DNA of 64,000 nucleotides, from the NCBI GenBank assembly GCA_035325645.1, contig DAOKZK010000008.1, forward strand, positions 1-64,000. Direction: 5' to 3'. Position 1 is the first letter of the stretch; every line of letters starts with the position of its first letter. A program made the translations under genes and the position numbers. Source of the stretch: Macondimonas sp035325645 (GTDB lineage Bacteria; Pseudomonadota; Gammaproteobacteria; UBA5335). The notes below the pieces were generated by a model that worked only from the letters and a program-made list of their open reading frames with translations, did no database searches and was not told the DNA's origin. Below are positions 1-7,329 of the stretch, one piece after another.

Positions 1-47
1 ACGCCGTTGCCGCATCCTGGCAGCCGCAGGGCGATTTGTTCAGACAT
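1..47 (-). CDS. 5' end of an unidentified gene, cut by the window edge
   Basis: An ATG at 45-47 on the - strand opens a frame that reads MSEQIALRLPGCGNG and runs off the left edge. A purine-rich AAGGA lies directly before the ATG, closer than an ideal ribosome site. Fifteen residues are too few to name a family. It may be co-directional with the CoA-binding protein gene that ends at 72. Confidence 0.3.
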   Translation of the reverse strand, partial: MSEQIALRLPGCGNG

Positions 48-71
48 TCCTTAAGGTGCCGGCACGTTACG

Positions 72-521
72 CTAGCGGTGTCGTGGCACGCTGGATGAGT
101 TGGGCTCTTCATCCGTTTTTTCGATGCGGGCGTGTTCGATCTTGATGCAGCAGTCCATCACCGAATCGAGCCCCGCCGCGCGCGCCACGCGGTCGGCCTC
201 GGTGTTGGCGATGCCGAGCTGCTGCCACAGGCAACGTGCGCCGATGGCCACGGCCTCCTGCGCGACGGGCAGGACGTCCTCCGTGCGCCGAAAGACGTTC
301 ACCAGATCGACGGCATGAGGGATGTCGGTCAGGCGGGTATAGCAGCGCTCGCCGAGCACCGACCCCAAGCCCGGATGGACCGGCACGATGCGATAGCCGT
401 GCTGCTGCAGGTAGCGGGCGACCTGGTGGCTCGCCCTGTGCTCCTTGGCCGACAGGCCCACCACCGCGATGGTGCGGCACTCGGTGAGGATGCGGCGAAG
501 GTCGGCGGTCATGTCCGTCAT
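72..521 (-). CDS. CoA-binding protein (YccU-like, Rossmann CoA-binding domain)
   Basis: This 149-residue protein consists of one CoA_binding (succinyl-CoA ligase alpha-like) Rossmann domain. The glycine-rich segment IAVVGLSAKEHRASHQVARYL lies near residues 18-38, followed by GYRIVPVHPG and the typical WQQLGI segment near residue 105. The cytosolic family binds CoA but has no settled reaction; E. coli YccU is the reference member. The ATG at 521 was chosen because family homology starts just after it, although the frame stays open upstream to 680. It stands alone, opposite to the HAD phosphatase gene. Family assignment is firm; the physiological role is unknown. Confidence 0.85.
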   Translation of the reverse strand: MTDMTADLRRILTECRTIAVVGLSAKEHRASHQVARYLQQHGYRIVPVHPGLGSVLGERCYTRLTDIPHAVDLVNVFRRTEDVLPVAQEAVAIGARCLWQQLGIANTEADRVARAAGLDSVMDCCIKIEHARIEKTDEEPNSSSVPRHR

Positions 522-904
522 GCGGATATCCTTGGATTCGGCGGGTGAACGTTGCAGCCTGAGGACGATGCATTCACCACCGCGGCATTGCCTGGTCGGA
601 TTGTCATCATCGCCGTCGTCCAATCCCGCGTCGATGACTTCAAGGACCGCAATGGTGGAAGTCGGGAGCTGTTCGGGCAAGCATCTCGGATGGGTCGGGC
701 TGGTCGAGCATCAGGGCTTGTCGAAACGCGCATGATCTTTCGGCGGTGAACGTTGCAGCGGAAATCCGTCCGTCGGTTCGACGATCGGTCACGGCGCTTG
801 CGTCTCATGGCGTATCGCAGGATCAGTGGGCTGGCCGCAAGCGGGCATGTTCGGCGCCCCTCGAGTCCGCCCGGACGCCACCCGCCCAAACGGAGGGATG
901 AATC
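522..904. other. Intergenic stretch without a recognisable gene
   Basis: This 383-bp gap lies between divergent genes, so it must hold the promoters of both. I see no convincing protein. The one structure noted is a 15-bp direct repeat, GGTGAACGTTGCAGC, at 544-558 and 745-759. Confidence 0.5.
544..759. repeat. 15-bp direct repeat pair
   Basis: GGTGAACGTTGCAGC occurs exactly at 544-558 and 745-759, about 200 bp apart, and both copies follow a CGGCG run. The divergent promoter region could use it as a regulator site, or it may flank a small past insertion. No function is shown. Confidence 0.4.
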
Positions 905-1663
905 ATGACACTGCGCACCGTGCTGCTCGATCTGGGCGGCGTTTTCTACCAGGGCGATCACCTCATCCCCGGCGCGCAGGGCGCTCTGGCCCGGCTGCGC
1001 GCCAGTGGCCTGGCGCTGCGCTTCGTCACCAACACCACGCGCCAGAGCCGCGCCGAACTGCTGCGGGAACTGGCCGGGCGCGGCATCGCCATCGCCGACA
1101 ACGAGCTGTTCACCCCGGCGGTGGCGGCTCACGATCTGCTGCGCGCGCGGGCGCTGCGGCCGCTGCTGCTGATCCACCCTGGCCTTGCGCCCGACTTCGC
1201 CGGCCTCGACATCGCCGCGCCCGCCGCCGTGGTGGTAGGCGATGCCGGCGATCACTTCCGCTACATCGACCTGAACCGGGCCTTTCGGTTGCTCCACGCC
1301 GGCGCGCCGCTCTTGGCGCTCGGCCGCAACCGCTACTTTCAGGACCAGGGCGGCCTGTCGCTGGACGCCGGGCCCTTCGTCGCCGCGCTCGAATACGCCG
1401 CCGGGGTGAAGGCCGAACTGCTCGGCAAACCGGCGCCGGCGCTGTTCGCCGCCGCGCTGGATTCCACCGCCTGTCCACCGGCCGCGGCCGCGATGATCGG
1501 CGACGACGTGGAAGCGGATGTGAATGGGGCCCTCGCCGCCGGCCTGCGTGGCATTCTGGTCAAGACCGGCAAGTACCGCCCCGGCGACGAGGCGCGGCTG
1601 GCGCCGGGCGGCGCGGTCGTGGACGACATCGCTGCGGCGGTGGATCTGCTGGGTATGGGCTGA
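905..1663 (+). CDS. LHPP-like HAD-IIA family phosphatase
   Basis: This 252-residue protein is similar over its full length to the phospholysine phosphohistidine inorganic pyrophosphate phosphatase group of HAD-IIA hydrolases. The nucleophile motif is LLDLGGV (D9). The usual second Asp is replaced by Gly, which fits LHPP, where human LHPP has DISG. Motif II is FVTNTT near residue 40, the conserved lysine sits in GKPAP near 174, and the metal motif is MIGDDVEADV near 197-206. A GGAGGG ribosome site precedes the ATG by 8 bases. Likely substrates are phospho-amino acids or small phosphate esters, but the substrate cannot be read from the sequence. Confidence 0.85.
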   Translation: MTLRTVLLDLGGVFYQGDHLIPGAQGALARLRASGLALRFVTNTTRQSRAELLRELAGRGIAIADNELFTPAVAAHDLLRARALRPLLLIHPGLAPDFAGLDIAAPAAVVVGDAGDHFRYIDLNRAFRLLHAGAPLLALGRNRYFQDQGGLSLDAGPFVAALEYAAGVKAELLGKPAPALFAAALDSTACPPAAAAMIGDDVEADVNGALAAGLRGILVKTGKYRPGDEARLAPGGAVVDDIAAAVDLLGMG

Positions 1664-2293
1664 AGCGGGTGCCGCCGCCGCAGGGGGGCAGGCAAAGCCG
1701 CAAGTACAGCTTTCCGGAGTGAGGTGCCACGCAGGGTGATGCGTTTGCTCACGACTTCGTCCACGAAGGAATGGCCACACCGGCGGATGCCTGGCGACCG
1801 GCGTCTGCGCCAGGCTGCTCCCGCAGGACGTGATCCCGACCTGTCGCGGTTGAAGCGGCTTTACCCAAGCCGATCCGTGTCCGCTCCGACAATGGAGCCA
1901 GGTCAATCGCGGCCGAAGTCATGCACTGGCGGTGCGAACGGCGGGCGGCCCGCCCGATATCGCGTCGGTCAGCCCGGTGGAAGAGCTTCGCGTAGAAGCC
2001 TCGACGGCGCGCTGCACGAGGAGCGATTCGATCGGGAATGGTCCCGGGGATGTCCCGAGGCCAAGGGGCCGATCGAGCGCGGAGGGCAATCCTGCGACGA
2101 GCCCTGCGGCGCCGGCCAAGCATGCTCCGGAACGGGTCGCAACCATCCGCTTCGGGCGCGCCGCCTCATCGCCGCCAGAATCCATAATCGGGTCAGCGCA
2201 ACGACACCCGTGCCGGATCGCCCTTGACAGGACGCCGCCGGCCGGCCAGTTTTGGATTTCACGGTCATCATCCGCAGCCAGGGAGGGTCGAGG
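1664..2293. other. Gene-free stretch upstream of the six-gene cluster
   Basis: Apart from the transposase remnant, nothing intact is seen. A perfect -35 hexamer TTGACA lies at 2224-2229 in front of the six-gene cluster, but no good -10 follows at normal spacing. A cluster promoter here is therefore only a possibility. Confidence 0.4.
1735..2110 (+). pseudogene. Decayed IS3-family transposase (OrfB integrase core) remnant
   Basis: No frame is intact, but short segments in successive frames follow the order of an IS3 OrfB rve integrase core. FAHDFVHEGMA near 1741 resembles the WSMDFVHD segment. PKPIRVRSDNGARSIAAEV near 1864-1920 resembles the IRxDNGxEF motif with the catalytic Asp. LDGALHEERFDREW near 1998-2043 resembles the ESFNxxLRDExLNxxxF segment, including the final Glu region. 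Several frameshifts and a stop separate the pieces. No terminal inverted repeats or target duplication were recognised. The call rests on motif order only. Confidence 0.45.
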
Positions 2294-3208
2294 ATGTCGT
2301 TGCCGGCCCATCACCCGATCACGGCGTGGAATGCTGAATGCGCCTGGACGGCCATTCGCGCCCTCAAGGCGCGCCTGACGTCCGCCGAAGGCCGAGCCGC
2401 GGCGTTCGACCTGAGCGTGAGCGCTGTGCAGCCGGTCGCGGCCAAGGCGGCGCTGCTGCCGGGCCGGGTGCGCGTACACACCGATGGGAGCTGGCGCAGT
2501 CCTGACGTGCTGCCCGAGGCGGTCGCCCAGCTTTTCGATCTGCACCTGCCGCTGGCCTGCTGCCCGCCGGGCCGGCGCTATGTCGTGGCCCATCTGGGCC
2601 AGAGTCTGGACGGCCGTATCGCGCCTGCAACGGGATGCTCGGCGGGACTGACGGGGCCCGAAAACTACGATCACATGCACCGGCTGCGCGCGCTGGTCGA
2701 CGCCGTCGTCGTGGGTGCCGGCACGATGCGCGCCGATGATCCGCGCCTCACCGTGCGGCGGGTGCCGGGCGATCACCCCGCGCGGGTGGTGATCGACACC
2801 GAGGCTCGGCTCGGTGGCGATTTTCGTCTGTTGCACGACGGCGCGGCACCCGTGATCTACTGCCATGCCCATGACGTTGCGCCCAATCCCCGGCTGCCGC
2901 CGCAGGTGCTGCAACTGGCCATCCGCCGCGGGTCCGCGGGTCTCGATCTCGCCGATCTGCTGGACGCCTTGGCGGCACGGGGCTGGTCGCGCGTGCTCGT
3001 GGAGGGTGGCGGCGTGACGGTCTCGCGCTTTCTGGCGCAGGGCTGCCTCGACCGACTGCAGATTACCGTCGCGCCAGTGCTGCTCGGCGCCGGGCGGCTG
3101 GGCATCGACCTCGCGGGCGGACTGTGTGAAGGGCGCCGCCGGCCGCCGGTCAAGCGTTATCTGCAGGGCGCGGATGTACTCTTCGAATTGGACGTGTCAT
3201 GTCGCTGA
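2294..3208 (+). CDS. RibD C-terminal (pyrimidine/pterin reductase) domain protein
   Basis: This 304-residue protein carries a RibD_C/dihydrofolate-reductase-like domain over its C-terminal two thirds. Visible motifs are VAHLGQSLDGRIA near residue 97, VVVGAGTMRADDPRLTVR near 134-150 and VLVEGGGVTVSRFL near 236, all typical of NADPH-dependent reductases acting on riboflavin-type pyrimidines. The first 90 residues match no domain I know, and there is no RibD deaminase domain. An ATG with GGAGGG 8 bases upstream fixes the start. It opens a run of six genes with overlaps. I infer reduction of a pterin-like intermediate rather than housekeeping riboflavin synthesis. Confidence 0.8.
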   Translation: MSLPAHHPITAWNAECAWTAIRALKARLTSAEGRAAAFDLSVSAVQPVAAKAALLPGRVRVHTDGSWRSPDVLPEAVAQLFDLHLPLACCPPGRRYVVAHLGQSLDGRIAPATGCSAGLTGPENYDHMHRLRALVDAVVVGAGTMRADDPRLTVRRVPGDHPARVVIDTEARLGGDFRLLHDGAAPVIYCHAHDVAPNPRLPPQVLQLAIRRGSAGLDLADLLDALAARGWSRVLVEGGGVTVSRFLAQGCLDRLQITVAPVLLGAGRLGIDLAGGLCEGRRRPPVKRYLQGADVLFELDVSCR

Positions 3209-4167
3209 GTGCCCCGGTCGCATTGTGGGTGGTGGCGCCCGGCGAGGCGGCGTTGCGCCCGGCGACGCTGCTCGAGGTGCCGGACGCCGTGACCCTGCGG
3301 GCCCGCTTCAGCGGCATTAGCCGCGGCACGGAGAGCCTGGTATTCCAGGGCCGCGTGCCGCCGAGCGAATGGGCGCGCATGCGTTGCCCGTTTCAGGAAG
3401 GCGAGTTTCCCGGCCCCGTGAAATATGGCTACAGCCTCGTGGGACAGGTGGAGAGCGGGCCGGAACAGGGGCGCTGGGCCTTTGCACTGCACCCACATCA
3501 GGACGGGTGCCGGCTGCCACCCGAGGCGGTGCACTGGCTGCCCGAAGGGCTGCCGCCGCGCCGGGCGGTGCTTGCGGCGAACATGGAAACGGCCGTCAAT
3601 GCCCTATGGGACGCCGGGGTGCGCGTCGGCGACCGCGTGACGGTGGTGGGCGCCGGCGTCGTGGGCCTCCTGGTCGCCTACCTCGGCGCGCGCATCGCGG
3701 GCACGCGCGTGAGTCTGGTGGACACCAACCCCGCGCGCGAGGCGCTGGCGCGGCATCTGGGCCTGACCTGGGCCGGCGGCGGCGCCGAGCCGTCGCGCGA
3801 GGCAGACGTGGTTTTCCATGCCAGTGGCGCGCCGGAGGGGCTGGCGTCCGCGCTCGACTGCGCCGGCTTCGAGGCGCGCGTGGTGGAGCTGAGCTGGTAC
3901 GGCGACCGGCCGGTGACGCTGCCCCTGGGCGAGGCCTTCCACGCGCGGCGGCTGGCGATCCGCGCCTCGCAGGTCGGTCATGTCGCAGGCTCCCGTCGCG
4001 CGCGCTGGAGTCCCGGGCGACGGCTGGCGCTGGCGCTGGAGCTCTTGCGCGATCCGGCGCTCGATCAACTGCTCGAGCCGGACTGGTCCTTTGCCGATGC
4101 GCCGCGCGCCTTGGCTCGGGTCTGCGGCGAGCCCGGCGCGCTGTGCCAGGTGCTTCGCTACGATTGA
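3199..4167 (+). CDS. MDR-type dehydrogenase of the pterin-like cluster
   Basis: This 322-residue medium-chain dehydrogenase/reductase has SGISRGTES near residue 38 in the catalytic half and the Rossmann motif VTVVGAGVVGLLVAY near 148-162. The structural four-cysteine zinc lobe of classical alcohol dehydrogenases is not visible, so zinc dependence is uncertain. The start overlaps the preceding reductase gene by 10 bases, which indicates translational coupling. The protein most likely oxidises or reduces a side chain on the cluster's product. Family confidence is high, but the substrate is unknown. Confidence 0.75.
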   Translation: MSLSAPVALWVVAPGEAALRPATLLEVPDAVTLRARFSGISRGTESLVFQGRVPPSEWARMRCPFQEGEFPGPVKYGYSLVGQVESGPEQGRWAFALHPHQDGCRLPPEAVHWLPEGLPPRRAVLAANMETAVNALWDAGVRVGDRVTVVGAGVVGLLVAYLGARIAGTRVSLVDTNPAREALARHLGLTWAGGGAEPSREADVVFHASGAPEGLASALDCAGFEARVVELSWYGDRPVTLPLGEAFHARRLAIRASQVGHVAGSRRARWSPGRRLALALELLRDPALDQLLEPDWSFADAPRALARVCGEPGALCQVLRYD

Positions 4168-4212
4168 CGATTTTACATCGCTGCCGCACGGGACGGCTTT
4201 GGAGCTTGCGCC

Positions 4213-4620
4213 ATGTATGGCATGACCTTGACCCATCACTTCATGATCGCCCATCGCATGCGTGGCGAGCGTTTCGGCCCGGCCCAGCGGCTGCACGGGG
4301 CGACCTTCGAAGTGGAACTGACCCTTTTTGCCGAACGGCTCGATGCCGACGGCGTGGTGGCGGACATGGGGCAGGTCGCGGCGCTGCTCGCCAACATTCT
4401 GGCGCCGCTGGATTACCGCGATCTCGACGAACTGCCCCGCTTTGCCGGGCGCAACACGACGACCGAGGTGCTGGCGGCGGCGATCCATGCCGATGTCTGC
4501 GCCGCGCTGCGCGCCGGCGTGCTGGGGGCGGACGAGGCCGCGCGCATCGGTCAGGTGCGGGTCGTGCTGCGGGAAAATCCCCGGGCGTGGGCCAGCTTCG
4601 AGGGGCCCTGCGCGCCATGA
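4213..4620 (+). CDS. PTPS/QueD-family protein with non-canonical active site
   Basis: The 135-residue protein has the T-fold layout of 6-pyruvoyl-tetrahydropterin synthase/QueD. AHRM gives the first zinc His (H14) and LHG the second (H28), with VVADMGQV and NTTTEVLA further on. Several key positions differ from E. coli QueD. The third zinc His of the HGH motif is Ala (A30), the catalytic Cys four residues before H28 is Ala (A24), and the LDHH region reads LDYRD. The late Glu (RENP) is kept. These differences argue against plain queuosine or biopterin synthesis. GGAG lies 9 bases before the ATG, and the stop overlaps the next start (ATGA). Confidence 0.8.
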   Translation: MYGMTLTHHFMIAHRMRGERFGPAQRLHGATFEVELTLFAERLDADGVVADMGQVAALLANILAPLDYRDLDELPRFAGRNTTTEVLAAAIHADVCAALRAGVLGADEAARIGQVRVVLRENPRAWASFEGPCAP

Positions 4621-5681
4621 ACTGGCACTGGGCCGTGCCGGGACCGCTGGAGCAGATGACCGGCGGCTACCACTACGACGCCAAGGTCGTGGCCGGGCTG
4701 CGCGCGCGCGGCGTGCCGATCACCGTGCATGCACTGGCCGGGCGCCATCCGGATCCCGACGCGCTGGCGCGGGCCGCTGCGGCGCGAGCCTGGCGCCGCA
4801 GCGCCGGCTCGGCCGAGGGCCTGATCGTCGACGGCCTGGCCCTGCCGGCGTTTGCGCCCCTGCTTGCGGCCGGGGGGCGGCGCGGGCCGGTCATCGCCCT
4901 GATGCATCATCCGCTGGCGCTGGAGACCGGCTTGGCATCGGGGCAGGCGCGGCGTCTGGACACCGCCGAACGCGCCGCGCTCGCTCGGGTGGATGCGGTC
5001 GTGGTGACCAGCCCAGCCACCCGTACCCTCATGCTCGAGCGGGGTGTGGCGCCGGCTCGCATCCACGTCGCCTGTCCCGGTACCGAGCGTCCGGAGCGCC
5101 GTCTGCCGCGGCCACCGCGGCGCGGCCCGCTGAATCTTTTGTGTGTCGCCACGCTCACCCCGCGCAAGGGTCATCTGCGCCTGCTCGGGGCCCTGCGCGG
5201 CGCACGGCAGGGCACGTGGCGGCTCGCCTGTGTGGGCGCGGCGCGCGACGGCCGAACCGCGCGGCGCATCCAGGCGCGCCGCGACCGGTCCGGTTGGCGC
5301 CGTCGGGTGCGATTGACCGGCGAGGTGACGCCCGCAGCACTGTCCCGTCACTACCGGCAGGCGGACCTGTTCGTCTTTGCCTCGCACCTCGAGGGCTACG
5401 GCATGGCTTTGGCCGAGGCGCTGGCGTACGGCGTGCCGGTGGTGACGACCCGCGGCGGCGCCATAGCCCGCACCGTTCCGGCCACCGCAGGACTGCGCGT
5501 GCCGGGCCATTTGCCTTGCTTGCGGCGGGCGCTCGTGTACGCCATAGGGCACAACACCGCCCGCCGCCGTTGGGCGGCTCAGGCGCGTCGGCACCGGCGG
5601 CGCTTGCCGCAATGGGACGAGACGACAGCGGTGTTTCAGCGGCTGATGATCAAGACGACGGAGGGGGTCGCGCATGGCTGA
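4617..5681 (+). CDS. Glycosyltransferase, family 4 type (GT-B)
   Basis: This 354-residue protein has a GT-B fold signature. LLCVATLTPRKGHLRLL near residue 178 opens the nucleotide-sugar domain, and the donor-binding loop FVFASHLEGYGMALAEALAYG near 258-278 contains the EX7E pattern. The N-terminal half (GGYHYDAKVVAGLRARG) resembles GT4 acceptor domains. The ATG at 4617 overlaps the stop of the PTPS-like gene by 4 bases. No signal peptide or membrane segment is present, so it acts in the cytosol. In this context the acceptor may be the pterin-like product; that is inference. Confidence 0.8.
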   Translation: MNWHWAVPGPLEQMTGGYHYDAKVVAGLRARGVPITVHALAGRHPDPDALARAAAARAWRRSAGSAEGLIVDGLALPAFAPLLAAGGRRGPVIALMHHPLALETGLASGQARRLDTAERAALARVDAVVVTSPATRTLMLERGVAPARIHVACPGTERPERRLPRPPRRGPLNLLCVATLTPRKGHLRLLGALRGARQGTWRLACVGAARDGRTARRIQARRDRSGWRRRVRLTGEVTPAALSRHYRQADLFVFASHLEGYGMALAEALAYGVPVVTTRGGAIARTVPATAGLRVPGHLPCLRRALVYAIGHNTARRRWAAQARRHRRRLPQWDETTAVFQRLMIKTTEGVAHG

Positions 5682-6552
5682 GGCCATGGCCGCAGGCGCG
5701 GGGTTCGATGCCGACTGGCTGCGCTGGCGCGAGCCCGCCGATGCCGATGCGCGTGACCCGACCTTGCTCGGCGACTGGCTCGCCGGGGTGCCGGACGGCG
5801 GCCGGGTCGTCGAGCTGGGCGCGGGGACGGGCGCCTTGCTGCGCGCCTGCCTGCCACACCTGCGGGGCGCGGTGCGGTGGTGCGCGCTGGAGGTCGATGC
5901 CGGCCTGATTGCGCGCGCCGAGGGACGGTTGCATCAATGGGCTGGCACACGGCCCGGCTGGGTCGTGGCGGGCGGCGTTTCCACCACGCTGCGGGGGCCG
6001 GCGGGATGCTGCGTACTCGATTGGCGATGCACCGATCTGGCCGCGGCCGTGCCAGACCTCGACGGGACCGATGCCGTCGCCGCTAGCGCCTGGGGGGATC
6101 TGGTGTCCTGGCGCTGGGCGGCGCGCTTCGCGGCGCAGGCGGCGATGAGCGGCATACGCTCGGTCTATCTGGCGCTGAACGTGGTGGATGGCGTGGCGTT
6201 TGCGCCCGCCGACCCGCTCGATGGCGCGCTCGACCGGGCGTTCGCCGCCCACATGCGGCGCGACAAGGGCTTCGGACCGGCGCTCGGCGGGGCCGCTACG
6301 CCGGGCTGGTCGCTGGCACTCCGCTTGGCGGGTTATCGGGTGCGCGGCGCGTCCAGCCGCTGGGCGCTGGGACCGGCCCATCCGCTGCTGACCGTGGCCT
6401 GGCTGGAAGGCTATGTGCGGGCGGCCTGCGAGCAGGCGCCGCGCCTGCAGGAGTCCGCCGGGCCTTGGCTGCGCGAGCGGCTCGCGCAATTGGCGCGCGG
6501 CACGCTGCGCGTCGCGGTGCGCCATACGGATCTGCTGGCATGGCGGGATTGA
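5674..6552 (+). CDS. SAM-dependent class I methyltransferase
   Basis: The 292-residue protein has the class I motif VVELGAGTGALLRACLPHL near residues 46-64, followed by ALEVDAGLIARAE for the acidic ribose-binding strand. The frame starts 8 bases inside the preceding glycosyltransferase gene. The C-terminal half shows no clear substrate-type signature. It probably methylates the product of the same cluster, on oxygen, nitrogen or carbon; the site cannot be inferred. Confidence 0.75.
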   Translation: MAEAMAAGAGFDADWLRWREPADADARDPTLLGDWLAGVPDGGRVVELGAGTGALLRACLPHLRGAVRWCALEVDAGLIARAEGRLHQWAGTRPGWVVAGGVSTTLRGPAGCCVLDWRCTDLAAAVPDLDGTDAVAASAWGDLVSWRWAARFAAQAAMSGIRSVYLALNVVDGVAFAPADPLDGALDRAFAAHMRRDKGFGPALGGAATPGWSLALRLAGYRVRGASSRWALGPAHPLLTVAWLEGYVRAACEQAPRLQESAGPWLRERLAQLARGTLRVAVRHTDLLAWRD

Positions 6553-7268
6553 CGCGAGCTGCACAGGTCGCGCTGCGCCGCGAGGTGCTCGCGAGCCTCG
6601 CGGGCGCGTTCGCCTTGGGCCTGCTCATCGCGGCCTTCTGGGACGATGCCGCGGCGGGCGCCGGCCGTTTCGGGCTGCTCATGGCGCTGGCCGCGCTCTG
6701 GATCTGGCGGCGCTTGCCCGAGCATGCGCCGCACGACCGCTGGGGCTGGGCCAATCACGTCACCGCGGCGCGCGGCTGGCTGTTGCTGCTGTGGCTGGCG
6801 TGGGGCTGGAATGCCCCAGCCGCGGGTTGGGGATCGGTCGTGCTGGGGACGGTGTTTTTGCTGGCCGATGGGCTGGACGGCGCGCTGGCACGGCGTCAAC
6901 GCACGGCATCGCCGTTCGGCGCGCGTTTCGATCTGGAAGTCGACGCCCTGTTCGTGGGGGTGGCCAGCCTGCTCCTGCTGCGCGCCGGCAGCGTCGGCGC
7001 ATGGATCTTGCTGGGCGCGCTGCTGCGCTATGGCTATCTCGCCGCCGGATACCGTTGGCCTGCGCTGCGCACTCCCCTGCCGCCCAGCCGGCGCCGCGCG
7101 ATCTGCGGCGTGACGCATGCGGCGCTGCTCACCGCCGGCTTTGCACCCGTCCTGCCGGCCACGCTCGTGCAGGCGATGCTCCTGCTCGGTTTGCTGCTGG
7201 TGAGCGTTTCGTTTCTGATTGACGTGCGCACGCAGCTCGGGCGATCGCCCATGACCCTGTTTTCATAA
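6540..7268 (+). CDS. CDP-alcohol phosphatidyltransferase family membrane protein
   Basis: This 242-residue integral membrane protein has several hydrophobic segments. The complete CDP-alcohol phosphotransferase signature DG-x2-AR-x8-G-x3-D-x3-D runs from D113 G114 through A117 R118, G127, D131 and D135. This family transfers a phospho-alcohol from a CDP-activated donor at the membrane. The ATG at 6540 overlaps the end of the methyltransferase gene by 13 bases. It is the last gene of the six and suggests that the pathway ends in a lipid or polyol-phosphate conjugate; that is inference. Confidence 0.8.
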   Translation: MAGLTRAAQVALRREVLASLAGAFALGLLIAAFWDDAAAGAGRFGLLMALAALWIWRRLPEHAPHDRWGWANHVTAARGWLLLLWLAWGWNAPAAGWGSVVLGTVFLLADGLDGALARRQRTASPFGARFDLEVDALFVGVASLLLLRAGSVGAWILLGALLRYGYLAAGYRWPALRTPLPPSRRRAICGVTHAALLTAGFAPVLPATLVQAMLLLGLLLVSVSFLIDVRTQLGRSPMTLFS

Positions 7269-7329
7269 TTCGCGCGGCTGACGGGCGCTCGAGGGACGGG
7301 CCGCGGCGGCAATCAATCGGGAGGACTCC

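Noticed and set aside
905..1663. LHPP-like phosphatase considered inactive because the second motif I Asp is Gly
   Set aside because: The LHPP group itself lacks that Asp (DISG in the human enzyme), and the nucleophile D9 is present.
518..1906. Long - strand frame across the HAD phosphatase gene
   Set aside because: It lies antisense to a clear LHPP-like gene and its low-complexity translation matches no family.
2224..2252. Promoter for the six-gene cluster
   Set aside because: TTGACA is perfect, but no acceptable -10 lies at 16-18 bp spacing.
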